Assembly: GCF_009674825.1 (NCBI RefSeq)
Contig: NZ_WKJH01000005.1
Coordinates: 124,001 to 188,000, forward strand
Length of the DNA stretch: 64,000 nucleotides
Direction: 5' to 3'
Source: Maribacter luteus
GTDB taxonomy: Bacteria > Bacteroidota > Bacteroidia > Flavobacteriales > Flavobacteriaceae
How positions within the stretch are numbered: the stretch's first letter is position 1; each line of letters begins with the position of its first letter. A program made the position numbers and the translations under genes. The notes beneath the pieces are model-generated. The model ran no database searches. It was given only the letters and a program-made list of their open reading frames with translations, and was not told where the DNA came from. This document shows positions 44,878-54,305 of the stretch, piece by piece.

Positions 44878-46194
44878 TTAAAGATCAAAACCCAAACGAA
44901 CCCCAAGCTTTTCCGCTATAAGACGGTTTATGCTTGTTTTCAATTCGGAAATTCGAACACTTTCCAAAACATTATTGGCAAAAGCATACATCAACAAAGC
45001 CCGGGCTTCTTTTTTAGGAATACCCCGTGATTGAAGATAAAACAATGCATCTTCATCCAATTGACCAATGGTACAGCCATGGGAACACTTAACATCATCA
45101 GCAAAAATCTCCAATTGCGGTTTAGTGTTTATAGTTGCCTTATCACTGATCAGGATATTATTGTTCTGTTGAAAGGCATTGGTCTTCTGCGCGATCTTTT
45201 CTACAATGATCTTACCATTGAACACCCCTGTTGAATTCTCCCCATAAATGCCTTTATAATCCTGGTGGCTTTCACAATTAGGTTCAATATGGTGAACCAA
45301 AGTATGATGGTCTACATGTTGTTTATCGCCTAAAATGGTGACCCCTTTCATCGTAGAGTCTATATATTCTCCATTTTGGTAGAAATTCAAGTTATTCCTT
45401 ATAAGTTTTCCGCCGAATGAAAAGGTATGGACCTTAACCACACTTTTGCTTTTTTGATTGATGTAGGTATTGTCGATCAAAGAAGCGGTTTTCTCATCAT
45501 TTTGAATTTTATAATAATCTACAATGGCACTTTCAGCGGCAAATATCTCGGTCACCACATTGGTCAGAACCTCATGTGAGGTTAAACTTTGATGCCTTTC
45601 TATAACCTGAAGCTCGGCATTTTCCTCCGCCACGATAAGGTTTCTAGGCTGCAACATCAAGGATGCCTCATTCCCAGTGGAAAAATGTACTATTTCTACC
45701 GGTTTTTTGGGCATTTTGTTCTTTGGGATATAAATAAAGGCCCCTTCCCTACTGAATGCAGTGTTCAAAGTGGTCAAAGAATCATCCTTGGAAGCCACTT
45801 TATTAAAATATACATCTATATACTGTTTGTACATGGGTTTGGTCAAAGCCGCGCTCATTAAACAAATATCTACCCCATCATGGGTGGTTTCAGAAAGAAA
45901 TGAAGAATAAATACCATCGACAAAGACAATTTTGTACGTATCTATTTCCTGTAAAAAATATTTCTTTACCTGTTTGTTTTCCAGGGCATCTACCTCTTTT
46001 GGAAAAATACTGAAATCGATCTTCTGAAGAGCCTTCAATGAAGTATATTTCCAAGCTTCCTCTTTCTTGGTAGGAAACCCTTTTTCCTCAAAATTCTTAA
46101 AGGCCTCTGAACGAATATCATGTACCGGATGTTCGACATCGATTTTGTTCTCGAATGCCATGAAAGAAGAAATCAATTTATCTTTTAAATCCAT
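44878..46194 (-). CDS. sufD: Iron-sulfur scaffold protein SufD
   Basis: About 438 residues. The SufBD core (HVDHHTLVHHIEPNCESHQDYKG in parts, DDVKCSHGCTIGQLDEDALFY, YLQSRGIPKKEARALLMYAF) identifies SufD. It forms the SufBC2D scaffold. The N-terminus KGFPTKKEEAWKYTSL is also characteristic. The start ATG at 46194 (MDLKDKL) is preferred over an upstream codon at 46215. Confidence 0.92.
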   Translation of the reverse strand: MDLKDKLISSFMAFENKIDVEHPVHDIRSEAFKNFEEKGFPTKKEEAWKYTSLKALQKIDFSIFPKEVDALENKQVKKYFLQEIDTYKIVFVDGIYSSFLSETTHDGVDICLMSAALTKPMYKQYIDVYFNKVASKDDSLTTLNTAFSREGAFIYIPKNKMPKKPVEIVHFSTGNEASLMLQPRNLIVAEENAELQVIERHQSLTSHEVLTNVVTEIFAAESAIVDYYKIQNDEKTASLIDNTYINQKSKSVVKVHTFSFGGKLIRNNLNFYQNGEYIDSTMKGVTILGDKQHVDHHTLVHHIEPNCESHQDYKGIYGENSTGVFNGKIIVEKIAQKTNAFQQNNNILISDKATINTKPQLEIFADDVKCSHGCTIGQLDEDALFYLQSRGIPKKEARALLMYAFANNVLESVRISELKTSINRLIAEKLGVRLGFDL

Positions 46195-46265
46195 ATTAAT
46201 TCTGTTGGTAGTCAACAGTTTTCAGTTGGCAATTTTTACTGCCCAACCGCTACTGTTCACTGTAT

Positions 46266-47018
46266 TTATATCGCCGTTTCTTGCTTGATCCAATCGTAGC
46301 CCTTGTCCTCTAGTTCGTGGGCCAATTCCTTGGTACCGGATTTCACGATTTTCCCTTGATGCAATACATGTACAAAATCAGGAACTATATAATCAAGTAA
46401 ACGCTGATAGTGGGTAATTACGATAACCGCATTATCCTTACTCTTTAATTTATTCACCCCATTGGCCACGATACGAAGTGCATCAATATCCAAACCAGAA
46501 TCGGTTTCATCCAAAATAGCCAATTTAGGCTCTAACATTGCCATTTGAAAAATCTCGTTCCTTTTCTTTTCACCACCTGAAAAACCTTCATTCAGGGAAC
46601 GCGATAAAAACTTACGGTCAATTTCCAATAACTCGGCTTTTTCCCGTATCAATTTCAACATATCCTTGGCCGGCATATCCTCAAGACCTCTGGCTTTTCG
46701 CCCTTCATTAATGGCTGTTTTCATGAAATTGGTAACAGATACCCCGGGAATTTCAACGGGATATTGAAAAGAAAGGAAGATACCCTTGTGGGCCCTTTCT
46801 TCAGGTGCGGCATCTTCTAGGTCCTCACCATCGAGAACCACACTGCCTTCCGTTACCTCATATTCCTCTTTACCTGCAATAACAGAGGCCAAGGTACTCT
46901 TACCAGATCCATTTGGACCCATAATGGCATGTACTTCACCAGCTTTTACCTCAAGATTTATTCCTTTGAGTATTTCGTTATTTTCTATACCTGCATGCAG
47001 GTTGCTAATTTTTAACAT
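46266..47018 (-). CDS. sufC: SufC ATPase of the SufBCD complex
   Basis: 250 residues, ABC-type ATPase. Walker A GPNGSGKST (34-42), signature FSGGEKKRNE, Walker B LAILDETDSGLDIDAL, and the SufC-specific DLEDAAPEERAHKGIFLSFQYP region. It drives remodelling of the scaffold during cluster assembly. It lies 18 bases downstream of sufB. Confidence 0.95.
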   Translation of the reverse strand: MLKISNLHAGIENNEILKGINLEVKAGEVHAIMGPNGSGKSTLASVIAGKEEYEVTEGSVVLDGEDLEDAAPEERAHKGIFLSFQYPVEIPGVSVTNFMKTAINEGRKARGLEDMPAKDMLKLIREKAELLEIDRKFLSRSLNEGFSGGEKKRNEIFQMAMLEPKLAILDETDSGLDIDALRIVANGVNKLKSKDNAVIVITHYQRLLDYIVPDFVHVLHQGKIVKSGTKELAHELEDKGYDWIKQETAI

Positions 47019-47036
47019 CTTATGTTTTTTAAAATA

Positions 47037-48482
47037 TTATCCGACTGAGCCTTCAAGGCTTATTTCCAATAGTTTTTGTGCTTCTACGGCAAATTCCATA
47101 GGCAATTTGTTCAATACCTCTTTACTGAATCCGTTTACGATTAAAGCAATCGCCTTTTCTGTATCGATACCTCGTTGATTACAGTAAAAAATCTGATCTT
47201 CACCAATTTTACTGGTAGTAGCCTCGTGCTCAATTTGAGCCGATTTATTCTTGGCTTCGATATACGGAAATGTATGTGCCCCACATTCGTTCCCCATTAA
47301 CAAAGAATCGCATTGTGAAAAGTTCCTGGCATTCTCGGCCCTACTGTTCACCTGTACCAGTCCGCGATAACTATTCTGCGATTTACCGGCAGAGATCCCT
47401 TTTGATATGATGGTACTTCTGGTGTTTTTACCAATATGGACCATTTTAGTCCCGGTATCGGCCTGTTGGTAATTGTTGGTTACGGCTATGGAATAAAACT
47501 CGCCGATAGAGTTATCCCCTTTTAAAATACAGGAAGGGTATTTCCAGGTAACGGCGGATCCAGTCTCAACCTGTGTCCATGATATTTTTGAATTCTTGTG
47601 GCAAATCCCCCTTTTGGTAACGAAGTTGAAAACCCCGCCTTTACCTTCTTTATCACCAGGGAACCAATTTTGTACCGTTGAGTATTTTATCTCGGCATCA
47701 TCCAAAGCAATAAGCTCTACTACCGCTGCATGAAGCTGGTTCTCATCCCTTGAAGGGGCCGTACAACCTTCCAAATAACTAACATAACTACCCTCGTCCG
47801 CAATGACCAATGTTCTTTCGAACTGACCTGTACCTGCTTGGTTTATCCTAAAATAGGTTGACAATTCCATGGGGCAGCGAACGCCTTTTGGAATATAGCA
47901 GAAAGAGCCATCGGAAAAAACGGCAGAATTCAAAGCTGCATAAAAGTTATCTTTTTGCGGAACAACAGTGCCAATATACTTTCGTACCAATTCAGGATGT
48001 TCTTTAATCGCTTCTGAAATGGAACAGAAAATGATTCCTTTTTCGGCCAACGTCTTTTTAAAGGTCGTCGCCACCGAAACAGAGTCCATAACAATATCCA
48101 CGGCAACACCTGCCAATTTCTTTTGTTCATCCAAGGATATTCCCAGTTTTTTGAAGGTATCCAACAATTCTGGGTCAACTTCATCCAAACTATCGTATTT
48201 GGGCTTACTGTTCGGTGCCGAATAATAGGATATTGCCTGAAAATCAGGCTTCTTATAGGTTATATTGGCCCAATCTGGCTCCTCCATTTGTTTCCAAGCT
48301 TTAAAAGCCTCCAAACGCCATTCGGTCATCCAAGCCGGTTCTTCTTTCTTTTTGGAAATTGCAATAACGATTTCCTCATTCAATCCGACAGGGAAGGTAT
48401 CCGATTCAATATCCGTATAGAACCCGTACTCATACTCCTTGTTCTCAAGTTCCTTTTTTAATTCCTCTTCGGTATATGCCAT
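47037..48482 (-). CDS. sufB: Iron-sulfur scaffold protein SufB
   Basis: 481 residues, full length. SufB patterns: [58 protein letters not shown] (partly), [17 protein letters not shown] and [18 protein letters not shown]. It is the site of nascent cluster formation with SufC and SufD. Between it and sufA lies an inserted four-helix bundle gene. Confidence 0.95.
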   Translation of the reverse strand: MAYTEEELKKELENKEYEYGFYTDIESDTFPVGLNEEIVIAISKKKEEPAWMTEWRLEAFKAWKQMEEPDWANITYKKPDFQAISYYSAPNSKPKYDSLDEVDPELLDTFKKLGISLDEQKKLAGVAVDIVMDSVSVATTFKKTLAEKGIIFCSISEAIKEHPELVRKYIGTVVPQKDNFYAALNSAVFSDGSFCYIPKGVRCPMELSTYFRINQAGTGQFERTLVIADEGSYVSYLEGCTAPSRDENQLHAAVVELIALDDAEIKYSTVQNWFPGDKEGKGGVFNFVTKRGICHKNSKISWTQVETGSAVTWKYPSCILKGDNSIGEFYSIAVTNNYQQADTGTKMVHIGKNTRSTIISKGISAGKSQNSYRGLVQVNSRAENARNFSQCDSLLMGNECGAHTFPYIEAKNKSAQIEHEATTSKIGEDQIFYCNQRGIDTEKAIALIVNGFSKEVLNKLPMEFAVEAQKLLEISLEGSVG

Positions 48483-48558
48483 ACTACTTGGTTAATTAGT
48501 TAAAAAGAAAAAAGGTAAGGTTGGAAATTCAAATGAATACCCAAAACCAAAGCATAAT

Positions 48559-48927
48559 TCAACTTCTCTTTTTAACATATTTAATATAATTCGAAAGCTG
48601 TTTTGAAATAATTACTACATCATTCTTTAACTCACTATACTTCTCAGCTTCAATCAACTTTACAGCTTCCAATACGTTTAATATATTTCTCACCTCTCCT
48701 GCAGAACCTTTTGAAAAATATAAGAAACGTAATAACTCATTGTCCGTTTCCCTTTCAAAACCTTCAGCAATATTATTAGAAATTGAGAGAGTTGCCCTTT
48801 TTAACTGATCTGCAAAGGCAAATTCCCTACTCAATTGTGCTTCATTCAATAATCTAAAAATCTTTATAGTAAAACTTAAGGTTAATTTATAGACTTCCAA
48901 ATCTTCAAATGAAGTGAATTTGCCCAT
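48559..48927 (-). CDS. Four-helix bundle protein (23S rRNA intervening-sequence type)
   Basis: 122 residues. The pattern FEDLEVYKLTLSFTIKIF, LKRATLSISNNIAEGFERETDNELLRFL and AKGS-like FSKGSAGEVRNIL matches the S23/IVP four-helix bundle family. Members occur inside 23S rRNA intervening sequences, but also as scattered single genes, and their role is unclear. Here it sits between sufA and sufB on the same strand, with 57 and 76 flanking bases. It looks like an insertion into a normally tight operon. Confidence 0.87.
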   Translation of the reverse strand: MGKFTSFEDLEVYKLTLSFTIKIFRLLNEAQLSREFAFADQLKRATLSISNNIAEGFERETDNELLRFLYFSKGSAGEVRNILNVLEAVKLIEAEKYSELKNDVVIISKQLSNYIKYVKKRS

Positions 48928-48984
48928 TTTTGCTTAACCCTTTTCTTTTTTACTTTTTAGCTTTTTTTCGCAACCCCAATTCCC

Positions 48985-49314
48985 TTATAGTGAAAAGCTC
49001 TCACCGCACCCACAGGTACGTTGGGCATTTGGATTGTTAAAAACAAATCCTTTGCCGTTCAATCCGCCGGAATACTCCAAAATTGTTCCTGCGAGATATA
49101 AAAAACTTTTTTTATCCACTATAATCCGTACTCCATTATCTTCAAAAACCTTATCGGTATCCCCAATTGAATTGTCAAATTTCAATTCATATGACAAACC
49201 ACTGCATCCTCCGCTCGTGACACCAACACGTACATAGTCTTTGGTAGCGTCATAGCCTTCCTCTGTCATTAATCCAATGACTCTTTGTTTAGCTGTATCT
49301 GAAACCTGTATCAT
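48985..49314 (-). CDS. sufA: A-type iron-sulfur carrier SufA/IscA
   Basis: 109 residues. The three conserved cysteines are C37 (GGCSGLSYELKF), C101 and C103 (RTCGCGESFSL). It carries clusters from the SufBCD scaffold to target proteins. It is the first gene of the suf operon, behind a consensus promoter. Confidence 0.92.
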   Translation of the reverse strand: MIQVSDTAKQRVIGLMTEEGYDATKDYVRVGVTSGGCSGLSYELKFDNSIGDTDKVFEDNGVRIIVDKKSFLYLAGTILEYSGGLNGKGFVFNNPNAQRTCGCGESFSL

Positions 49315-49340
49315 TATTTGTTTTGATTCTAAATAGTTTA

Positions 49341-49370
49341 CAAATATAAGTTATATGTAGGGTTCTACAA
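49341..49370 (-). promoter_or_regulatory. Consensus promoter of the suf operon
   Basis: On the minus strand, TTG (49370-49368), 19 nt and TATATTTG (49348-49341), 27 nt before the sufA ATG. No obvious IscR- or Fur-type operator is visible next to it. Confidence 0.75.
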
Positions 49371-49404
49371 TAAAACCTAACATTATTATAACGTATAAGT
49401 ATAT

Positions 49405-49444
49405 AAGGGTAATCTATCACGACAAAAAGTGACAGGTTACCCTT
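49405..49444 (-). terminator. Hairpin between phosphorylase and suf genes
   Basis: AAGGGTAA (49405-49412) pairs with TTACCCTT (49437-49444), extended by CT/AG and CAC/GTG pairs further in, with a loop of about 8 nt. It lies 80 bases after the phosphorylase stop and before the suf promoter, so it probably ends the phosphorylase transcript, although the T tract is weak. Confidence 0.6.
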
Positions 49445-49522
49445 TTACCAAATTGAATGATTAAAGAAGAAATTCATTTCGGCCAAAAATCCGATCTGGC
49501 CTAGATAAACATAACCAAGAAC

Positions 49523-51166
49523 CTACTTATAGAGTTCTTCATAATATTGTTTGGCCATTCGATTACTACCGAATTGAGGCAGAACATCATCAATACTGTT
49601 GAATACAATTTCTTGCCATTTTTTAGGCTTGTCGTAATACGTGGGCAATACCTTGTTCTCCAAAATGTCATATAAGTTCTCACAGTCGATTTTATCTTGG
49701 TCCCAAGTTGGTAAATTTTGGTCTATTACCGGGAAAACAAATGAATTTTTGCCATCTTTTGCAAATTCGGGCATCCACCCGTCATTTGAAGATACGTTGA
49801 CCGAACCGTTCATAGCAGCGGTCATACCACTGGTTCCAGAGGCCTCCCTAGTAATTCTTGGAGTATTAAGCCAAATATCGGAACCACATTTCAGTTCGCG
49901 TGATAATTCTATTTCATAGCCCACCAATACCGCTAAATTGGATTTTTGCTTGGAGTAATGTACCAAGTGATTGAAAATATCAATGGCATAAAAATCATAT
50001 GGATAAGGTTTACCTGCCCAAATTATCTGAACGGGATATTTTTCATTGTTGATCAACTTTTCAAAACGCTCAAGATCCTGAAGCAAGAGATCGGCCCTTT
50101 TATAACCGGCAAAACGCCTGGCCCAAACAATGGTCAATGTATTGGGGTCAAAAAGTTTATTGGTTTGGTTCAGAACCACATCGAACAATTCTTTTTTCAG
50201 CTCAATCTTTCTCTTTCTATATAATTTAGCATCCTTGGCCAAGTGTGCCTCCTCGATAACCTCATCTTGCCAAAATTTCTGGTTCTGTGCATTTGTAATC
50301 GGGATTATCTTACTTATTCCCGGATAATCTTTCCACATATCCTGTGATACCTTTGCATGTAATTTTGATACGGCATTCGATACTTTGGCCATTCTCAAAG
50401 CAGAAACGGTATAGTTGAGCATTCCTCCATTTACCACTTCTTTTTGCAATTCTGGCTCTGAAAGATAACGCCCAAAAAAGCCACATCTGTTCAAATGCTG
50501 GGCATCTCGCTCCTCGTTACCTGCCTTTTCAGGGGTATGTGTCGTAAATACCATTTGGTTTTTTTTGACACCTTGATCCCGCAAGTAATAGAATGCGGGC
50601 AATGCATGGCCTTCGTTAAGATGATACATTTCGGCACCTCCAAGGGCTTCGACTATTTTTGCACCACCTATCCCCAATACGATACTTTGGGAAATTCGGG
50701 TTAAATAATTGGAATCATATAAATGGTTGGTGATGGTTTTGGATAGGTAATCGTTGCCTTCAACATCGGTTGTCAATAAATACATAGGAACGGTTCCGAA
50801 AATCTCAGGTTTCAAAACCATGGCCCTAACCTTTACGGATGGATTATCGTGCAACTTTACCTCTACTTCCAAACCGGAATCTTCCAAGAAGGTATAATTC
50901 TTTTCAATAAAATTGGTTTTCATGGTCTGATCCCCATTTCTTCCTTGGTCGTAATAACCATATTTCCAGAGCATACCAATACCGATCATGTTCTGTTTGA
51001 GTTCATAACCGGAACGCATGTGGGATCCAGCCAAAAAACCAAGTCCACCAGAATATATCTTCAGTGCTTGGTGAATACCGAATTCCATGCTGAAATAGGC
51101 AACTTTTTTATTGAATTCTTTGGCCGGTTCATATGGCATATGCCATTTATTATATTCTGAAGTCAT
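49523..51166 (-). CDS. glgP: Alpha-glucan phosphorylase family protein, PLP lysine replaced
   Basis: 547 residues, shorter than classical GlgP (about 800) and like the short GT35 group. Family blocks: AYFSMEFGIHQALKIYSGGLGFLAGSH, HLNEGHALPAFYYLRD, FTTHTPEKAGNEERD, VWARRFAGYKRADLLLQDLERF, IWAGKPYPYD and EASGTSGMTAAMNGSVN. In phosphorylases the last block carries the PLP-binding Lys (SGTSxMKxxxNG); here T449 takes its place. It may be inactive, act without PLP, or be a lineage variant. It lies upstream of suf but has its own transcript. Confidence 0.85.
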   Translation of the reverse strand: MTSEYNKWHMPYEPAKEFNKKVAYFSMEFGIHQALKIYSGGLGFLAGSHMRSGYELKQNMIGIGMLWKYGYYDQGRNGDQTMKTNFIEKNYTFLEDSGLEVEVKLHDNPSVKVRAMVLKPEIFGTVPMYLLTTDVEGNDYLSKTITNHLYDSNYLTRISQSIVLGIGGAKIVEALGGAEMYHLNEGHALPAFYYLRDQGVKKNQMVFTTHTPEKAGNEERDAQHLNRCGFFGRYLSEPELQKEVVNGGMLNYTVSALRMAKVSNAVSKLHAKVSQDMWKDYPGISKIIPITNAQNQKFWQDEVIEEAHLAKDAKLYRKRKIELKKELFDVVLNQTNKLFDPNTLTIVWARRFAGYKRADLLLQDLERFEKLINNEKYPVQIIWAGKPYPYDFYAIDIFNHLVHYSKQKSNLAVLVGYEIELSRELKCGSDIWLNTPRITREASGTSGMTAAMNGSVNVSSNDGWMPEFAKDGKNSFVFPVIDQNLPTWDQDKIDCENLYDILENKVLPTYYDKPKKWQEIVFNSIDDVLPQFGSNRMAKQYYEELYK

Positions 51167-51186
51167 AGTATTTTCGTTTTTTCTTT

Positions 51187-51194
51187 CAAAAGTA
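51187..51194 (-). promoter_or_regulatory. -7 element of glucan phosphorylase promoter
   Basis: TACTTTTG on the minus strand, 20 nt before the ATG. A -33 element at proper spacing is not clear. Confidence 0.4.
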
Positions 51195-51388
51195 ATAATT
51201 ATGCAAAACCACAGGATTCATCACCTAAAAAATGTCTAAGAATTATCAAGTTGACACCTTTTTACGCGCAATCTTGCCAACTCTTTCGTTATAGCTTCCA
51301 AAAAAATTGAATTAATCAGTTCTTGAAAGGGTAATACATTGATTTTATTTCTTTTACCCCAAAATAAAGATTAAAAGAATATCCTTCT

Positions 51389-51396
51389 TATTTTTG
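51389..51396 (+). promoter_or_regulatory. -7 element of thiL promoter, immediately before the ATG
   Basis: TATTTTTG ends 5 nt before the ATG at 51401, the same arrangement as at plsC. It predicts a leaderless or nearly leaderless mRNA. Confidence 0.5.
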
Positions 51397-51400
51397 CAAA

Positions 51401-52450
51401 ATGCTGGAGAATAAGAATCAAGATAAAACAGATTTAGAATCGTTAGGGGAATTCGGACTGATAGACCACCTGACCAAACACTTCCCCTTAAACCAAAAAT
51501 CAACGATTAAAGGCATCGGAGATGATGCTGCCGTACTCGATTTTAAAGATAAAAAGACCGTTGTTTCTACCGATCTTTTGGTAGAGGGAGTTCATTTTGA
51601 CCTCAGTTATATGCCCTTGAAACATTTAGGCTACAAGGCCGTAATGGTGAACCTTTCGGATATCTATGCCATGAATGCAAAGGCTACCCAAATAACCGTA
51701 TCCTTAGCGGTTTCTAACCGATTTCCACTGGAAGCCTTGGAAGAACTATACGCGGGAATAGCATTAGCAACAAAAATATACAACGTTGACTTGGTCGGCG
51801 GCGACACCACCTCATCCCAAACCGGATTAATCATAAGTATCACCGCAATCGGTGAGGCAATAGCGGAAGATATAGTTTACAGATCGGGAGCCAAAGAAAA
51901 TGATCTTTTGGTCGTAACCGGTGATCTCGGAGGGGCTTACATGGGACTGCAAGTTTTAGAACGAGAAAAGGAAGTCTATAAAGTCAACCCGAACAGTCAA
52001 CCCGATTTGGAACCTTATTCTTATATCGTAGAACGTCAATTGAAACCAGAGGCACGAAAGGATATTTTTGAATTATTCAAAAAATTGGAGGCACACCCTA
52101 CCGCCATGATAGATATCAGTGACGGACTTTCATCTGAAATTCTTCACCTATGCAAAAACAGCAAAGTGGGTTGTAATTTGTATGAAGAAAAGATTCCGTT
52201 AGATCCTACCGTCATTTCAGCTTGTGAGGAATTTAAGATAGATAGTACTTTGGTAGCACTTAGTGGTGGGGAGGATTATGAGTTGTTGTTCACCTTGGAC
52301 CAAAAAGAATTCCCGAAAATAAAGGGCAATCCTAATCTAACAGTCGTGGGGCACATGACTGCTGATAACGAAGGTGCGCACTTAGTTTCCAGGAATAATT
52401 CTAAAATTCCATTGACCGCTCAGGGCTGGAATTCATTTGCCAAAACATAA
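51401..52450 (+). CDS. thiL: Thiamine-monophosphate kinase
   Basis: 349 residues. It phosphorylates thiamine monophosphate to the active diphosphate. Patterns are GIGDDAAVLDFKDKKTVVSTDLLVEGVHFD, KAVMVNLSDIYAMNAKATQI, VGGDTTSSQTGLIISITAIGE, MIDISDGLSSEILHLC and LVALSGGEDYELLFT. It is monocistronic, divergent from the phosphorylase gene and convergent with a small CxxC protein gene. Confidence 0.94.
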   Translation: MLENKNQDKTDLESLGEFGLIDHLTKHFPLNQKSTIKGIGDDAAVLDFKDKKTVVSTDLLVEGVHFDLSYMPLKHLGYKAVMVNLSDIYAMNAKATQITVSLAVSNRFPLEALEELYAGIALATKIYNVDLVGGDTTSSQTGLIISITAIGEAIAEDIVYRSGAKENDLLVVTGDLGGAYMGLQVLEREKEVYKVNPNSQPDLEPYSYIVERQLKPEARKDIFELFKKLEAHPTAMIDISDGLSSEILHLCKNSKVGCNLYEEKIPLDPTVISACEEFKIDSTLVALSGGEDYELLFTLDQKEFPKIKGNPNLTVVGHMTADNEGAHLVSRNNSKIPLTAQGWNSFAKT

Positions 52451-52669
52451 TTAGGCTGCGTGATCCGCAGTACAATGTCTTCTTTGGTATATTGTTTTCA
52501 AGGTATCATTGATCTCTTGTCTTTCCGGGGTAAGGGCTGAAAGATCACCGGTTTCATTAGTGGTCACTTCTTTACCACAATGAATGCATTGATACTCCTT
52601 GATGTGGTGGGTAACTTTTTTTGAGACAGCATAGTGATGTCCGAAAATCTGGCAGATTACTTTTTTCAT
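52451..52669 (-). CDS. Small CxxC protein of unknown function
   Basis: 72 residues from the ATG at 52669 (MKKVICQIFGHHYAVSKKVT). A C28-I-H-C31 pair and several His suggest a zinc site. It is similar in outline to small DUF1660-like proteins with GHxxxxxKK near the N-terminus. The upstream extension to 52696 adds nothing recognisable. It directly abuts the thiL stop on the opposite strand. Function is unknown. Confidence 0.7.
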   Translation of the reverse strand: MKKVICQIFGHHYAVSKKVTHHIKEYQCIHCGKEVTTNETGDLSALTPERQEINDTLKTIYQRRHCTADHAA

Positions 52670-52908
52670 GATGTAGGTTTTTAGGCAAGCATTCATCCAT
52701 TTTGAGGACCTGGATCAATGCTAAATACTTAATTTGGTCTTGTTTAAAAAAGTGGTTCATGAAACACTTTATTGAATAACGCACGAACTCTGTTTTTTAT
52801 TGGGATAATCCAAAAAAAATGTGTGCAAATTCGATGAAATGCAGAATAATCGGTAAACTATGCTTTTTAATCGATGAAATTAAGTGATTTTATGCACCGT
52901 ATTTACAG

Positions 52909-52916
52909 TATCTTTG
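52909..52916 (+). promoter_or_regulatory. -7 element of brnQ promoter
   Basis: TATCTTTG matches TAnnTTTG exactly, 18 nt before the ATG at 52935. It lies inside the longer open frame from 52884, which argues for the later start. No clear TTG is present at -33. Confidence 0.5.
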
Positions 52917-52934
52917 CGCCCGAAATTATCACCA

Positions 52935-54206
52935 ATGAATAAGATCAAGGAAACCCTTGTCACGGCTTTTGCCCTTTTCTCACTTTTCTTCGGAGCAGGA
53001 AATTTAATATTACCTCCATTACTTGGTTTCAAGGCCGGTGATTTTTGGTGGCTCGTTACCTTAGGGTTTTGCATTTCTGCCATATGCATCCCTATCATGG
53101 GTATTTTTGCCCATGCGCGCTTGCAAGGCACCCTTTACGACTTTGGTAAAAAAGTATCCCCTAAATTTGCTCTTGTATTTTCACTGATTATCTATGCCAT
53201 TGCTGTAGGACTACCATCACCCCGTACGGCCTCAGTGACCCATGAAATAGCCATTCAACCTTATTTTGACACCCCATATATCTTAACGAGCATCATTTAT
53301 TTTTCCCTCGTCTTTGTTTTTGTAATGAACCGTTCCAAAATACTGGATATTCTCGGAAAGTTCTTGACACCGGCCATTATTGTTATTCTATTATTGATTA
53401 TTGGCATTACCCTTTTTTCATATCCGATGGACTTTGGTGAGACCGTTTTCCCAAATCCTTTTTCGGCAGGGATTTTGGAAGGGTACCAAACCTTTGACGC
53501 CATAGGTGCAGTGGTCGTGGGTGGCGTTATTATCGTCTCGATCAACCTGAAAAACAAGGGAGACTCCTTTGCAGAAAAAAGGGCTCTTGTACGAAGGGCT
53601 GGTTGGATTGCAGGATTCGCATTGCTATTGATCTATGCCGGACTCATTTTTACAGGAACGTTAATGCACAAAGAGTTTGATACCGATATTTCACGCACCG
53701 CTCTTTTAAACGGCATAAGTATTAAAACCCTGGGTAATACCGCCAACCTATTTTTAGGAATCTTGGTGAGTTTGGCCTGTTTCACCACCGCGGTCGGTAT
53801 TGTAACCGGTACGGCAGATTTTATAAAATCACGGTATAACGATTCACAAAAAGCTTTTACCATAACGGCGATTATCGGTTGCGTCCTAGGGGTTGGTATG
53901 GGACAGTTCAATGTTGATTATATTATCGACGTTGCCCTACCCACTCTCATGTTCATTTATCCCATAACAATCATCTTGATCGTATTGAACGTATTGCCTG
54001 AAAAATATACTACCCCTGTAGTATTTAAAGCGGTGGTTGTCACTACGATTCTGTTCAGTGTACCAGATTTTATGGGGAGTATCGGATTAGGTGATACTAT
54101 CTCCCCTATTACCGAAGTTATTCCATTAAGTGGTTTTAGCATGGGTTGGGTATTACCAGCCTTCATAGCTTTTTTAACGAGTAATATGACAGCTAAAAAA
54201 GTTTGA
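52935..54206 (+). CDS. brnQ: Branched-chain amino acid carrier, LIVCS (BrnQ) family
   Basis: About 423 residues with 12 predicted membrane helices. The N-terminus KETLVTAFALFSLFFGAGNLILPPLLG is the family signature, followed by GLPSPRTASVTHEIA and VGIVTGTADFIKS. It takes up leucine, isoleucine and valine with Na+ or H+. The start was chosen at 52935 because the longer version would include the promoter. It is followed by a Na+/solute symporter gene 99 bases later. Confidence 0.9.
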   Translation: MNKIKETLVTAFALFSLFFGAGNLILPPLLGFKAGDFWWLVTLGFCISAICIPIMGIFAHARLQGTLYDFGKKVSPKFALVFSLIIYAIAVGLPSPRTASVTHEIAIQPYFDTPYILTSIIYFSLVFVFVMNRSKILDILGKFLTPAIIVILLLIIGITLFSYPMDFGETVFPNPFSAGILEGYQTFDAIGAVVVGGVIIVSINLKNKGDSFAEKRALVRRAGWIAGFALLLIYAGLIFTGTLMHKEFDTDISRTALLNGISIKTLGNTANLFLGILVSLACFTTAVGIVTGTADFIKSRYNDSQKAFTITAIIGCVLGVGMGQFNVDYIIDVALPTLMFIYPITIILIVLNVLPEKYTTPVVFKAVVVTTILFSVPDFMGSIGLGDTISPITEVIPLSGFSMGWVLPAFIAFLTSNMTAKKV

Positions 54207-54275
54207 TAATTCCGTATTGACTTAAAAACGTTGCCTAACAACATACCTTTCCCATGGTAAATTGAAGGGAATGAT

Positions 54276-54283
54276 TATTTTTG
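54276..54283 (+). promoter_or_regulatory. -7 element of the sodium:solute symporter gene
   Basis: TATTTTTG matches TAnnTTTG 22 nt before the ATG at 54306. Confidence 0.4.
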
Positions 54284-54305
54284 GGATCTAAGCAACCCGA
54301 CCTAT

